A stretch of 64,000 bases of DNA from Sulfitobacter alexandrii (GTDB lineage: Bacteria; Pseudomonadota; Alphaproteobacteria; Rhodobacterales; Rhodobacteraceae), in assembly GCF_001886735.1 (NCBI RefSeq), contig NZ_CP018076.1, positions 3,596,001 to 3,660,000 on the forward strand, in the 5' to 3' direction. The notes beneath the pieces are model-generated. The model was not told where the DNA came from and searched no databases. It saw nothing but the letters and a program-made list of their open reading frames with translations. Both the position numbers and the translations under genes were made by a program. Positions 17,665 through 26,275 of this stretch are shown one piece after another (position 1 is the first letter of the stretch; each line of letters begins with the position of its first letter).

Positions 17665-18075
17665 TTAACGTGTGCCGGAAAGACCTGCTGCGGCTTCGGT
17701 CACCATTGCGTCCCAGTTGCGCGAGCAGACACGGTTGAGACGGCGGATGTCCTCGGACATGCGCGCCAGATCATCGTCAGCCGGCGCGATCGACGTGGAG
17801 TTTGCCGAGCCTTCGACCGATGCGGAGGTGTTGCTCTCCTCCTCGGTTTCCATGTCCGCGGGTTGGTTCGCGGTCGCCGTGCCGTCGCTGCCTTCGGTAT
17901 TGGAATCCATGTCAGCCAGAACCATCATCGCGACCTTGTCACGGTCCGCGCCGCCCAGTTCGTTGTACTGTTCGCAAGTCATGGTGGATACATCCATGTG
18001 CGCGGCGGCAAATGCCGGTGCGGCAAGCGTGCCTGCAAGACCGGCGACAGCAAGTGTTTTCACAACAAATTTCAT
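17665..18075 (-). CDS. Small secreted HdeA-like protein, copy 2
   Basis: A 136-residue acidic protein with a Sec signal peptide (MKFVVKTLAVAGLAGTLAAPAFA). The two cysteines are in MTCEQYNEL and RVCSRNWDAMV; the C-terminus EAAAGLSGTR matches the neighbour's EAAAGLNGTK. The linker between the cysteine segments is rich in E, T, S and N and differs completely from the neighbour's, as if only the two ends are under constraint. An AAGGAG site lies seven bases before ATG at 18075. Probably periplasmic; the stress-chaperone assignment is inference from the two-cysteine pattern. Confidence 0.7.
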   Translation of the reverse strand: MKFVVKTLAVAGLAGTLAAPAFAAAHMDVSTMTCEQYNELGGADRDKVAMMVLADMDSNTEGSDGTATANQPADMETEEESNTSASVEGSANSTSIAPADDDLARMSEDIRRLNRVCSRNWDAMVTEAAAGLSGTR

Positions 18076-18347
18076 TTGTAATCTCCTTGTTTGACGTTGC
18101 AGACACAACGGACCCCGCAAATGAGGGTTCCATCCAAACGTGTGGAACTTTCTGCCAAATCGCCCTCATATGCCGTAACCACCTGATTCCATTGCACAAG
18201 AATCTGGGGGATATTTCCGGGAATACTTGGGCAACGGGGGAGGAATCCATCGTAGGCTGTCCCTTCACGGCAAAGTGGCATCCGGCAAGAATGCCCTGAT
18301 CCTTATTCTCTGGACGGGTCGGGCGGCTGCGCATAACCTCCCGAAAA

Positions 18348-19295
18348 ATGATCCGATACACCCTCAAGAGACTGCTCTCCCTTCTGCTGAGCCTTGCCGT
18401 CGCGTCACTGGTCATTTTCGCGGTGATCGAGGTGGCACCCGGCGATCCGGCGTCCTTCATGCTGGGAATGAACGCCCAGCCCGAAACCCTCGCCGCGCTG
18501 CGCACGGAGCTTGGTTTGGATCAGTCCAAGGTACAGCGCTATCTGTCGTGGGTCGGCGGGATGCTGACGGGGGATTTCGGCACCTCCTACACCTACCGGA
18601 CGCCGGTGATTGGCATGGTCGCGGATCGGCTGTGGGTGTCGCTGCCGCTTGCACTTTATGCGCTGTTGCTCAGCACGGCGGTCGCCTTTCCCGCGGGGCT
18701 GTTCGCCGCCTCGCGCCGCGGGCAGGCGGGTGACATCGGCGTGATGGGCGCGACGCAACTGGGCGTGGCCGTTCCGAATTTCTGGTTCGCCATGATGCTG
18801 GTGCTGGTGTTTGCCATCAACCTGCGCTGGTTCGCGGCGGGCGGCTTCGTCGGGTGGGACAGCGGCTTCTGGGCGGGTATTCACGCACTCACCCTCCCGG
18901 CCGTCGCGCTCGCATTGCCGCAAGCGGCGATCCTCGCGCGGGTCATGCGATCCTCCCTGCTGGATGTGCTGGGCGAGGATTTCATGCGGACGGCGCGGGC
19001 AAAGGGGCTGAGCGAGCGTCAGGCACTCTGGCGTCACGGGCTGCGCAATGCGCTGATCCCGGTCCTGACGATCATCGGGTTGCAGTTCTCCTTCCTCCTG
19101 GCCGGGTCGATCATCATCGAACAGGTATTCTACCTTCCCGGCCTGGGGCGCCTGGTCTTCCAGTCGATCTCGGCCCGGGACCTGATCGTCGTGGAATCGG
19201 TGGTCATGCTGCTGGTCTTTTCCGTGATCCTCGTGAACTTCCTCGTGGATCTCGCCTATGCCGCGGTCGATCCGAGACTGAGATCGCGGACATGA
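18348..19295 (+). CDS. ABC peptide-type importer permease (DppB/OppB-like)
   Basis: A 315-residue inner-membrane permease with six helices and an N-terminal MIRYTLKRLLSLLLSL start typical of DppB/OppB. The coupling (EAA) loop RTARAKGLSERQALWRHGLRNALIP (about residues 215-240) is well kept. It forms the channel with the next gene. Its stop overlaps the next start by four bases. No substrate-binding protein gene accompanies the operon, so peptide specificity is inferred from family only. The binding protein must be elsewhere or shared. Confidence 0.92.
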   Translation: MIRYTLKRLLSLLLSLAVASLVIFAVIEVAPGDPASFMLGMNAQPETLAALRTELGLDQSKVQRYLSWVGGMLTGDFGTSYTYRTPVIGMVADRLWVSLPLALYALLLSTAVAFPAGLFAASRRGQAGDIGVMGATQLGVAVPNFWFAMMLVLVFAINLRWFAAGGFVGWDSGFWAGIHALTLPAVALALPQAAILARVMRSSLLDVLGEDFMRTARAKGLSERQALWRHGLRNALIPVLTIIGLQFSFLLAGSIIIEQVFYLPGLGRLVFQSISARDLIVVESVVMLLVFSVILVNFLVDLAYAAVDPRLRSRT

Positions 19296-20107
19296 GACGC
19301 AACCTGATCCTTGGCGCAGCGCTTTCCGCGCTTTTCGTGCTGGCGGCACTGATCAGCTTTGTCTGGACGCCTTACGATTACGCCGCGCTGGACATCCCGA
19401 ACAAGCTTCAGGCGCCGAATGCCACCCATCTTCTGGGCACCGATCATTTCGGTCGCGACATCCTGAGCATGATCATGGTCGGCGCCCGGACCTCCATTGC
19501 CGTTGCACTGGTGGCGGTGGGGATCGGCATGGGCCTGGGCATTCCACTGGGCCTCTGGGCCGCGGCGCGAAAGGGCAGCTGGCTGGACGAACTGATCATG
19601 CGTGGCAACGATCTGGTCTTTGCCTTTCCAAGCATCGTCATCGCCATCCTCATCACGGCGATCTTCGGCGCAGGGGCGATCAACGCGATCATCGCCATCG
19701 GGATCTTCAACATACCCGTGTTTGCCCGGATCACCCGTGGGGCCGCCCTGTCGTTGTGGCAGCGGGAGTTCATTCTTGCGGCACGGGTGGCGGGCAAGTC
19801 CGCCGCGCGCATTTCCGCCGAACATATCCTGCCCAACGTCACCAACCTGCTGATCGTGCAAGGAACGATCCAGTTCTCGCTCGGCATCCTCGCAGAAGCG
19901 GCCCTTAGCTACGTGGGTCTTGGCGCACAGCCGCCCACCCCTTCGTGGGGCAGGATGCTCGCAGATGCCCAGACGCTCGTCAGCATCGCACCGCACATGG
20001 CGCTGGTTCCCGGATTCGCGATCATCCTGACAGTCCTCGGACTCAACCTGCTGGGAGACGGGATGCGCGACTATCTCGATCCCCGCCTCCGGGTGGTGCG
20101 CACATGA
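19292..20107 (+). CDS. ABC peptide-type importer permease (DppC/OppC-like)
   Basis: A 271-residue partner permease. The N-terminal OppC-type segment HLLGTDHFGRDILS is present at about residue 47, then five further helices with the coupling loop RVAGKSAARISAEHILPN. It is slightly shorter than usual because the cytoplasmic N-terminus before the first helix is only about five residues. ATGA overlaps link it to both neighbours (19292-19295 and 20104-20107), so it is translationally coupled. Confidence 0.92.
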   Translation: MRRNLILGAALSALFVLAALISFVWTPYDYAALDIPNKLQAPNATHLLGTDHFGRDILSMIMVGARTSIAVALVAVGIGMGLGIPLGLWAAARKGSWLDELIMRGNDLVFAFPSIVIAILITAIFGAGAINAIIAIGIFNIPVFARITRGAALSLWQREFILAARVAGKSAARISAEHILPNVTNLLIVQGTIQFSLGILAEAALSYVGLGAQPPTPSWGRMLADAQTLVSIAPHMALVPGFAIILTVLGLNLLGDGMRDYLDPRLRVVRT

Positions 20108-21702
20108 GCCTGCTTTCCATCCAGAAACTGTCGCTGTCGATCTACGGTCTCGACATCCTGCGGGACGTGACCCTGTCGATCGAACAGGGCGAGATCATCG
20201 CCATCACGGGAGAAAGCGGTTCGGGCAAATCGCTGACCGCCTTGGCCACCATGCAACTGCTGCCCAAGGGAACCCTGACGCGGGGCCGCATCATGTTCCG
20301 CGACATGGATCTGGCCAAGCAGGGCGAACGGACGCTCTGCGGCATCCGCGGGAACGAGATCGGCATGGTCTTCCAGGAACCGATGACGGCACTGAATCCG
20401 GTTCAGACCATCGGCGCCCAGGTGGCCGAGACCATCCGCATTCATGAAAGGGGCATTTCCCGCGCCGCCGCCGAGGAAAGGGCGGCGGAAACGCTGACGC
20501 GGGTGGGTCTGCCGCAGGACCGGTTTCCCCTCAGCCGGTATCCGCATGAACTGTCCGGGGGACAGCGCCAGCGGGTGGTGATCGCCATGGCCATCGCGCT
20601 GCGTCCACGCCTGCTGATCGCGGACGAACCGACCACCGCGCTCGATGTCACGACGCAGGCACAAATCCTGGAATTGCTGCAAAACCTTGCGCGGACCGAC
20701 GGCATGGGCCTGATGATGATCACCCATGATCTTGCCGTGGTGGCGGACATGGCGGACCGTATCGTCGTCATGCGCAACGGCGAGGTCGTGGAGGAAGGCC
20801 AGACCGGGCAATTGCTCAAGCACATGAGCCATCCCTACACCAGGATGCTCTTTGCCGCTTCGGGTCACCGTGTCACGCTGCCCAAGGTGACCGCGAAAAC
20901 ACCGCTGCTGGAGGTGACGGACGTCTGCCGTGACTACCGCCTGCCTCGCAAGACCCTGTTCGGCCCCGTCTCGCACTTCCGCGCCGTCGACGATGTATCC
21001 TTTACCATCCACAAGGGCGAACGGCTGGGCCTCGTGGGGGAATCGGGCTGCGGCAAGTCCACGCTGACCCGCGCGCTTCTGGGGCTCGAACCGGTGCAGG
21101 CGGGCAGCATCACGCTGGATGGCGATCCGGTCTTTTCCGGCAATGCCCCCAATCTGGCGGTCCGACGCAAGATGCAGGTGGTGTTCCAGGATCCCTTCGG
21201 CAGCTTCAACCCCCGGCATCGGGTGGACCGGCTGGTGACGGAGCCGTTCCACCTGCTGCCCGACCCGCCGACGGGCGCCGCACGGGTCCGCGCGATAGAC
21301 GAGGCACTGACCGCCGTCGGGCTTGGGCCTGCTGACGCGCGCAAATACATCCACGAATTCTCGGGGGGTCAACGGCAACGCATCGCCATCGCCCGTGCAT
21401 TGATCATCCGGCCCGAACTGATCCTCTTCGACGAAGCCGTGAGCGCTCTGGACGTTTCGGTGCGCGCCCAGATTCTCGACCTGCTGGCGGATCTCTGCGG
21501 TGCATACGATCTGACCTATCTCTTCATATCGCACGATCTGTCGGTGGTGCGCACGGTCACGGATCGTGTCCTTGTCATGAAGGCGGGCAAGATCGTCGAG
21601 GAAGGTCCGACGGACCGGACATTCGAGAATCCGCAGCATCCCTACACCCGCACCCTGATAGACGCAGCACCCGTGCTGCCGCCGCTGCAGGACGCCGTAT
21701 GA
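20104..21702 (+). CDS. ABC importer ATPase, DppD-DppF-type fusion
   Basis: A 532-residue protein with two complete ATPase modules. Module 1 (about 1-255) has Walker [10 protein letters not shown], signature LSGGQRQRVV and Walker [13 protein letters not shown]; module 2 (about 275-530) has GESGCGKST, FSGGQRQRIA and LILFDEAVSALD. Each drives one half of the transporter. The oligopeptide-transporter C-terminal extension with HPYTR is seen after both modules. This single-chain form (GsiA/YejF-like) is common in Rhodobacterales. Confidence 0.93.
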   Translation: MSLLSIQKLSLSIYGLDILRDVTLSIEQGEIIAITGESGSGKSLTALATMQLLPKGTLTRGRIMFRDMDLAKQGERTLCGIRGNEIGMVFQEPMTALNPVQTIGAQVAETIRIHERGISRAAAEERAAETLTRVGLPQDRFPLSRYPHELSGGQRQRVVIAMAIALRPRLLIADEPTTALDVTTQAQILELLQNLARTDGMGLMMITHDLAVVADMADRIVVMRNGEVVEEGQTGQLLKHMSHPYTRMLFAASGHRVTLPKVTAKTPLLEVTDVCRDYRLPRKTLFGPVSHFRAVDDVSFTIHKGERLGLVGESGCGKSTLTRALLGLEPVQAGSITLDGDPVFSGNAPNLAVRRKMQVVFQDPFGSFNPRHRVDRLVTEPFHLLPDPPTGAARVRAIDEALTAVGLGPADARKYIHEFSGGQRQRIAIARALIIRPELILFDEAVSALDVSVRAQILDLLADLCGAYDLTYLFISHDLSVVRTVTDRVLVMKAGKIVEEGPTDRTFENPQHPYTRTLIDAAPVLPPLQDAV

Positions 21703-22166
21703 CCGGCAGGATCACCATCGTCCCCGTTCCCGAATCCCGACGGGCGGTCCTGGACGGCATGGCGCGAACGTACTTTCAGGAAGTGCTGCCGAACGGGCCG
21801 GCCTTCTTTCCCAACGCACTGGACCGCTATTGGATCGAGCCGGGACGCCATCCCTACCTGATCGAGCTGGACGGAACGCCGATCGGCTTCGCACTCGTCT
21901 GGAACCACCCCGACGGGACGCATGAGATGACCGAATTCACCATCCGGCCGGATCACCGGCACCGGGGGATCGGGACGCAGGCAGCCGAGATGATCTTTCA
22001 GGCTCTGGGCGGCGACTGGGTGCTGGGCGTCGGAAAGAACCCGCCCGGCGCGATGGATTTCTGGCAGCAATGCCTCGAGGCCTGCGAGGGCGTCTGCGAG
22101 ATCACCTTGCGTCCTCCCCGGACCGCCCGACAGGCGGGAAGTTTCTCTTTTCGCGTGGAACGCTGA
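21699..22166 (+). CDS. GNAT-family N-acetyltransferase
   Basis: A 155-residue acetyltransferase. The acetyl-CoA pyrophosphate loop is RPDHRHRGIGTQAA (about residues 90-103), preceded by the EMTEFTIRPDH strand and followed by a FWQQCLEA helix. The acceptor is unknown; being coupled by a four-base overlap to the transporter ATPase, it probably acts on the imported compound or its breakdown products. It shares its last segment with no other gene; the SDR start is 66 bases further. Confidence 0.85.
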   Translation: MTGRITIVPVPESRRAVLDGMARTYFQEVLPNGPAFFPNALDRYWIEPGRHPYLIELDGTPIGFALVWNHPDGTHEMTEFTIRPDHRHRGIGTQAAEMIFQALGGDWVLGVGKNPPGAMDFWQQCLEACEGVCEITLRPPRTARQAGSFSFRVER

Positions 22167-22231
22167 CCGGGCTTGGCAAGCCACCGCACAGGTTGCACAC
22201 TGAGACGCGACCGATTGGGGAGGCAAAACAA

Positions 22232-22978
22232 ATGCGACTCACCGGCAAGACAGCGATCATCACCGGTGGCGCCTCCGGATTCGGCGCCGGTATCGTGCGC
22301 CGTTTCATCCAGGAAGGCGCGCGCGTGATGATCGCCGACATCAACGCGGCCGCGGCCCGCGATTTCAGAACGGAAATGGGCGACCACGCCGTCGCACACA
22401 CGGTCGATGTCGGCGACGGCGCGTCGGTAAACGAAATGGCCCGGACCGCGGTGGATACGTTCGGGCACGTCGACATCCTCGTCAACAACGCGGGGGTGAC
22501 CCACCTTCCGGCACCGCTGGACGAGGTTTCCGAAGAGGACTTCGACCGTGTCTGCCGGGTCAACATGAAATCCGTCTACCTCACGGCCCGCGCACTCGTC
22601 CCGCACATGAAGGAGCGGCAGGCAGGGGCGATCCTGAACATCGCCTCCACCGCGGGGGTATCTCCGCGGCCCAACCTGAACTGGTACAACGCATCGAAGG
22701 GCTGGATGATCACCGCCAGCAAGGCCATGGCGGTCGAACTTGCGCCCGTCGGCATCCGTGTGAACGCCTTGAACCCCGTCGCGGGGGAGACCCCTCTGCT
22801 CAGGAGTTTCATGGGGGAGGACACGCCCGAGATGCGTGCGAAATTCCTGTCGACCATTCCGCTCGGTCGCTTCTCGACGCCGCAGGACATGGGCAATGCC
22901 GCGCTGTTCCTCTGCTCGGACGAGGCCAGCATGATCACCGGCACCGCCCTGGAGGTCGACGGCGGCCGCTGCATATGA
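22232..22978 (+). CDS. Short-chain dehydrogenase/reductase (SDR)
   Basis: A 248-residue classical SDR. The cofactor motif is TGGASGFGAG (residues 11-20), with Asp at the end of strand 2 (IADIN), which indicates NAD(H) preference; then NNAG (about 86-89), the catalytic Ser in IASTAG, and YNASK with Tyr and Lys at the usual spacing. The C-terminal GTALEVDGGRCI is standard for 3-oxoacyl/hydroxy-acid SDRs. Substrate unknown. GGGGAGGC is an excellent ribosome site. It is 65 bases after the GNAT stop and in the same direction. Confidence 0.9.
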   Translation: MRLTGKTAIITGGASGFGAGIVRRFIQEGARVMIADINAAAARDFRTEMGDHAVAHTVDVGDGASVNEMARTAVDTFGHVDILVNNAGVTHLPAPLDEVSEEDFDRVCRVNMKSVYLTARALVPHMKERQAGAILNIASTAGVSPRPNLNWYNASKGWMITASKAMAVELAPVGIRVNALNPVAGETPLLRSFMGEDTPEMRAKFLSTIPLGRFSTPQDMGNAALFLCSDEASMITGTALEVDGGRCI

Positions 22979-23038
22979 GATGCAGGTCGCGGCTGGCCCC
23001 GCTTCGGACCATCCCATGTAAACGACGGTGTGAAGATC

Positions 23039-24028
23039 ATGAATACAGGCCCACGGAACCTCATCACCGACGTGCGCGGCCTGCGCGTCGGCAATGCCCA
23101 TGATGATGCCCTGAAATCCGGCACCACCGTGGTCGTGGGCGATGCGCCCTTCGTCGCATCGGTGCATGTCATGGGCGGCGCCCCCGGCACGCGCGAAACC
23201 GACCTGCTGGCACCGGACAAATCGGTTGAGGCCGTGGATGCCCTCGTACTTTCCGGCGGATCGGCCTATGGGCTCGACGCCTGTTCGGGCGTGGTGGACG
23301 GTCTGCGCGCCGCCGGTCGCGGCTACGCCATTGGTCCGGCCATCATCCCGCTCGTGCCCGGCGCGATCATCTTCGACCTGCTGAACGGGGGCGACAAGAA
23401 TTGGGTCGAGAACCCTTATCGCGCCCTGGGGCGGCAAGCGCTCGACGCCGCGGCGACGTCATTCGACCTCGGCACCGCCGGTGCGGGGACAGGCGCGCTG
23501 AGCGCGATGATGAAAGGCGGGCTCGGGTCGGCGTCGCTCGTTCTGCCGGACGGCAGCACCGTCGGCGCCCTTGTCGCGGCCAACCCGGTCGGGGCGGTCA
23601 CCACCCCGGGCGACCGGCATTTCTATGCCGCGCCTTTCGAGATCGGGGCGGAATTCGGCGGCCTGGGGCCGGATCCGGCGTCCGGCCTCGGCATGTCCCT
23701 CGACAGTCGCAAGAGGCAGGCGATGTCCCCGCGCGAGAACACGACCATTGCCATCGTCGCCACGGACGCGGCACTGACCAAGTCGCAGTGCCAGCGCGTC
23801 GCTGTTGCCGCCCATGACGGGATCGGCCGGGCCACCGTGCCCGCACATACGCCCCACGATGGCGATCTCGTCTTCGCGCTCAGCACCGGAGAGGCCGGCG
23901 CTGGAGACGTGATGCTGATCGGCCATGCCGCCGCGCTCTGCCTGTCCCGCGCCATCGCGCGCGCCATCTTTCACGCCTCGCCGCGATCCGGCGATCTTCT
24001 GCCCTGCTGGAGCGATCTGAATGCCTGA
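23039..24028 (+). CDS. P1-family (S58, DmpA-like) self-processing aminopeptidase
   Basis: A 329-residue member of the DmpA/BapA family, Ntn-like hydrolases that cut themselves into two chains and remove N-terminal or beta-amino residues from peptides. Visible are GLRVGNAHDD, LSGGSAYGLDA, AGTGA, and the presumed autocleavage/nucleophile site in RENTTIAIVATDA (about residue 240) followed by AAHDGIGRAT and HTPHDGDLVFA. Start is ATG at 23039; GTG at 23030 is possible. Position behind a peptide importer suggests it processes imported peptides. Its end overlaps the next start by eight bases. Confidence 0.88.
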   Translation: MNTGPRNLITDVRGLRVGNAHDDALKSGTTVVVGDAPFVASVHVMGGAPGTRETDLLAPDKSVEAVDALVLSGGSAYGLDACSGVVDGLRAAGRGYAIGPAIIPLVPGAIIFDLLNGGDKNWVENPYRALGRQALDAAATSFDLGTAGAGTGALSAMMKGGLGSASLVLPDGSTVGALVAANPVGAVTTPGDRHFYAAPFEIGAEFGGLGPDPASGLGMSLDSRKRQAMSPRENTTIAIVATDAALTKSQCQRVAVAAHDGIGRATVPAHTPHDGDLVFALSTGEAGAGDVMLIGHAAALCLSRAIARAIFHASPRSGDLLPCWSDLNA

Positions 24029-24827
24029 CCTGACCCTCGATGACGTGACCCTGCACTACGAGGTGGATGGCGACGGACCGCCGCTGGTCCTGCTCGCCGG
24101 GATGCTGAGCGACAGCGCCGCCTGGACCCCGCTGGTTCCGCTGCTGCGCGACGGTTTCACCGTCATCCGACCCGACAACCGCACGACGGGACGCACCACG
24201 CCATGGGATGCCCCCGCAAGGATGCCTCAGATGGTGGCCGACGTGATCGCGTTGATGGATCACCTTGGCCATCCGCGATTTCACGTGGCCGGACATTCCA
24301 TGGGCGGGCTCATGACGCTGGAGCTGGCCGGTCTGTTCCCTGGCCGTGTGGCCAGCGCCACGGTCATGGCTTCGGGCCGGGTGCGCAGCCCGCGCACCAC
24401 AGCGGTGTTCGAGGCCCTGCTTGCCATCCGGCGGATGCCGAAGGGCGAGGAAGCGTGGTTGCGCGCGCTCTACCCGTGGATCTTCGGCCCCGGGTTCTTC
24501 ACCGATCCCGCAAATGCCGAGGCGGCGCTGGAAGCCGCGCAGGCCTATCCCTATGCCCAGACGGTCGATGCGATGGCGCACCAGCTCGAAGGGTTCAAGG
24601 CCTTCCGGCCAGAGGCGCGCCTGTCGGATATCGCCTGCGCCACGCTGGTGCTCTATGCCGCACAGGACATACTCGTGCCACCCGATCTCGCCCGGCCGGG
24701 GTTCGAGGGGATCGCCGATTTGCGCGAGGAAACGGTGGCCGACGCGGGACATTCCATCGTCTGGGACGCGCCGCAGGCTGTCGCCTCACATCTCGGCGCT
24801 TTCCTCAAGTCGCATCCGATCAGATAG
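24021..24827 (+). CDS. Alpha/beta-fold hydrolase
   Basis: A 268-residue hydrolase. The nucleophile elbow is GHSMGG (Ser about residue 95), the acid probably Asp in AAQDILVP (about 217) and the base His in DAGHSIVW (about 243). N-terminal LHYEVDGDGPPLVLLAG is the usual opening with an oxyanion-hole region. Substrate unknown; ester or amide bonds are likely. It overlaps the P1 peptidase, ending this plus-strand operon, and its end overlaps the convergent GST gene by eight bases. Confidence 0.88.
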   Translation: MPDLTLDDVTLHYEVDGDGPPLVLLAGMLSDSAAWTPLVPLLRDGFTVIRPDNRTTGRTTPWDAPARMPQMVADVIALMDHLGHPRFHVAGHSMGGLMTLELAGLFPGRVASATVMASGRVRSPRTTAVFEALLAIRRMPKGEEAWLRALYPWIFGPGFFTDPANAEAALEAAQAYPYAQTVDAMAHQLEGFKAFRPEARLSDIACATLVLYAAQDILVPPDLARPGFEGIADLREETVADAGHSIVWDAPQAVASHLGAFLKSHPIR

Positions 24828-25467
24828 CATCCGGCTGGTTGGCCGGCGCGGCACGCTCCAGCGCCGGGAGCGACATGCAGTTCTCGTGGATACGCAGGAT
24901 CGTGGGACAACCGGTCATGTCCACGTCGAACCGCGCGTTGTTGAGCACCTGCGCATAGAGGCAGAGGTCGGCCATACCGACGATGTCGCCGTGGCAGAAT
25001 TCGCCTGTCTCGGGCTCCGCCGCGAGCCGTGCCTCCAGCGCCTGCATCCCCGCGCCGGCCCATTTGCGGAACCAGGCGGCCTTGGCATCCGCATCAGCGC
25101 CGAACTCCGCCTCGATGTGCTTGAGGATGCGCAGATTGTTCACCGGGTGAATGTCCAGCGCGATGATATGCGCCAGGCTGCGGACCCGCGCCCGACCCCA
25201 GGGGTCGCCGGGCAGCAGGGGCGGCTCCGGATGCACCTCGTCCAGCCATTCGAGGATCGCCATCGACTGCGGCAGGGCGCCTTGGGGCGTGACGAGTGTT
25301 GGCACAAGCCCGGACGGGTTCAGTGCGAGATGATCGGCGCTTGCCTGTTCGCCCTTCAGCAGCGACAGCGGAACATAGTCGTAGTCCAGCCCCTTGAGAT
25401 TCAGGGCCGCGCGCACCCGCACCGAGGTGGAAGACCGAAAGTAGTTGTGCAGGATCAGGTCGCTCAC
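24820..25467 (-). CDS. Maleylacetoacetate/maleylpyruvate isomerase-like glutathione S-transferase
   Basis: A 215-residue zeta-class GST. The glutathione-binding SSTSVRVRAALNLKGL (residues 8-23) is the zeta hallmark, then LNPSGLVPTLV and PQSMAILEWLDE. It isomerises cis to trans ring-cleavage products in tyrosine or gentisate breakdown. It is coupled to the fumarylpyruvate hydrolase-like gene by a GTGA overlap (GTG start at 25467), the same pairing as nagL-nagK. No ring-cleavage dioxygenase is in the window, so the substrate, maleylpyruvate or maleylacetoacetate, is open. Confidence 0.85.
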   Translation of the reverse strand: MSDLILHNYFRSSTSVRVRAALNLKGLDYDYVPLSLLKGEQASADHLALNPSGLVPTLVTPQGALPQSMAILEWLDEVHPEPPLLPGDPWGRARVRSLAHIIALDIHPVNNLRILKHIEAEFGADADAKAAWFRKWAGAGMQALEARLAAEPETGEFCHGDIVGMADLCLYAQVLNNARFDVDMTGCPTILRIHENCMSLPALERAAPANQPDAI

Positions 25468-26162
25468 GAGCGCGGTCCGATCGTCACTTCCAATTCGCCG
25501 ATTCCGTCGACACCGCCCGTGATGACATCGCCGGTCACCACGGCCCCGACGCCGGCGGGTGTGCCGGTCATGATGATGTCGCCGGGGGCAAGGGTCATGG
25601 CGTGGCTCAGGATGGACACGTGTTCGCGCACCGACCAGATCAGGTCGGACAGGTCCGCGTCCTGCCGGATCGTGCCGTTCACCGCCAGCCAGATGCGCCC
25701 TTTCTCGACGCTGGGAACATCCGCCATCGGCTTGATGGGCGCGATCGGCGCCGACTGATCGAAAGCCTTGCCCCAGTCCCACGGGCGGCCCATGTCCTTC
25801 GCCTCCCCCTGAAGATCGCGGCGGGTCATGTCGAGCCCGACGGAAGCGCCCCAGACGTGATCCATCACATCATCTTCGGCGATCCGTGCGCCCCCCTTGC
25901 CGATGGCGATGATCAGTTCGATCTCGTAGTGCAGGTTTTCCGTCAGCGGCGGATAGGGAATGGTGCAGGGCGTGTCGACGGCCGCATCCGCCGGCTTGGT
26001 AAAGAAGAAGGGCGCCTCGCGGGTCGGATCCTTGCCCATTTCGCGCGCGTGCGCTTCATAGTTGCGACCGACACAGAAGATCCTGCGCACCGGAAAGCGC
26101 GCGTCGCTGGCCTGCACGGCGAGACTGGCCTGACGGGGGGGATCGAATACATACATGGGCAA
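25464..26162 (-). CDS. Fumarylpyruvate/fumarylacetoacetate hydrolase-family protein (NagK-like)
   Basis: A 232-residue FAH-fold hydrolase that cleaves the isomerised ring-fission product into fumarate plus pyruvate (or acetoacetate). The conserved FPVRRIFCVGRNYEAHAREMG opening and FFFTKPADA are characteristic of NagK-type fumarylpyruvate hydrolases. Metal ligands are expected in ENLHYEIELI (Glu-x-Glu) and GLDMTRRDLQ (Asp). The C-terminal IIMTGTPAGVG is typical. First gene of a two-gene operon with the zeta-class GST. Start ATG at 26162 after an AAAGGAGCTTGCCC site is well supported. Confidence 0.88.
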   Translation of the reverse strand: MPMYVFDPPRQASLAVQASDARFPVRRIFCVGRNYEAHAREMGKDPTREAPFFFTKPADAAVDTPCTIPYPPLTENLHYEIELIIAIGKGGARIAEDDVMDHVWGASVGLDMTRRDLQGEAKDMGRPWDWGKAFDQSAPIAPIKPMADVPSVEKGRIWLAVNGTIRQDADLSDLIWSVREHVSILSHAMTLAPGDIIMTGTPAGVGAVVTGDVITGGVDGIGELEVTIGPRS

Positions 26163-26275
26163 GCTCCTTTGATTGGGGTAACGAACACCGCCTGCCCGGC
26201 GCCGTCAATGCCGAGCGTATTGGCCTGAGCCACCCGATGCCATAGAAGGGCAGAAAGAGACGTCAGGAAGGTCAC

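Noticed and set aside
20071..21639. A 522-codon open frame antisense to the ABC ATPase
   Set aside because: Antisense shadow of the codon pattern; no recognisable motif and no ribosome site.
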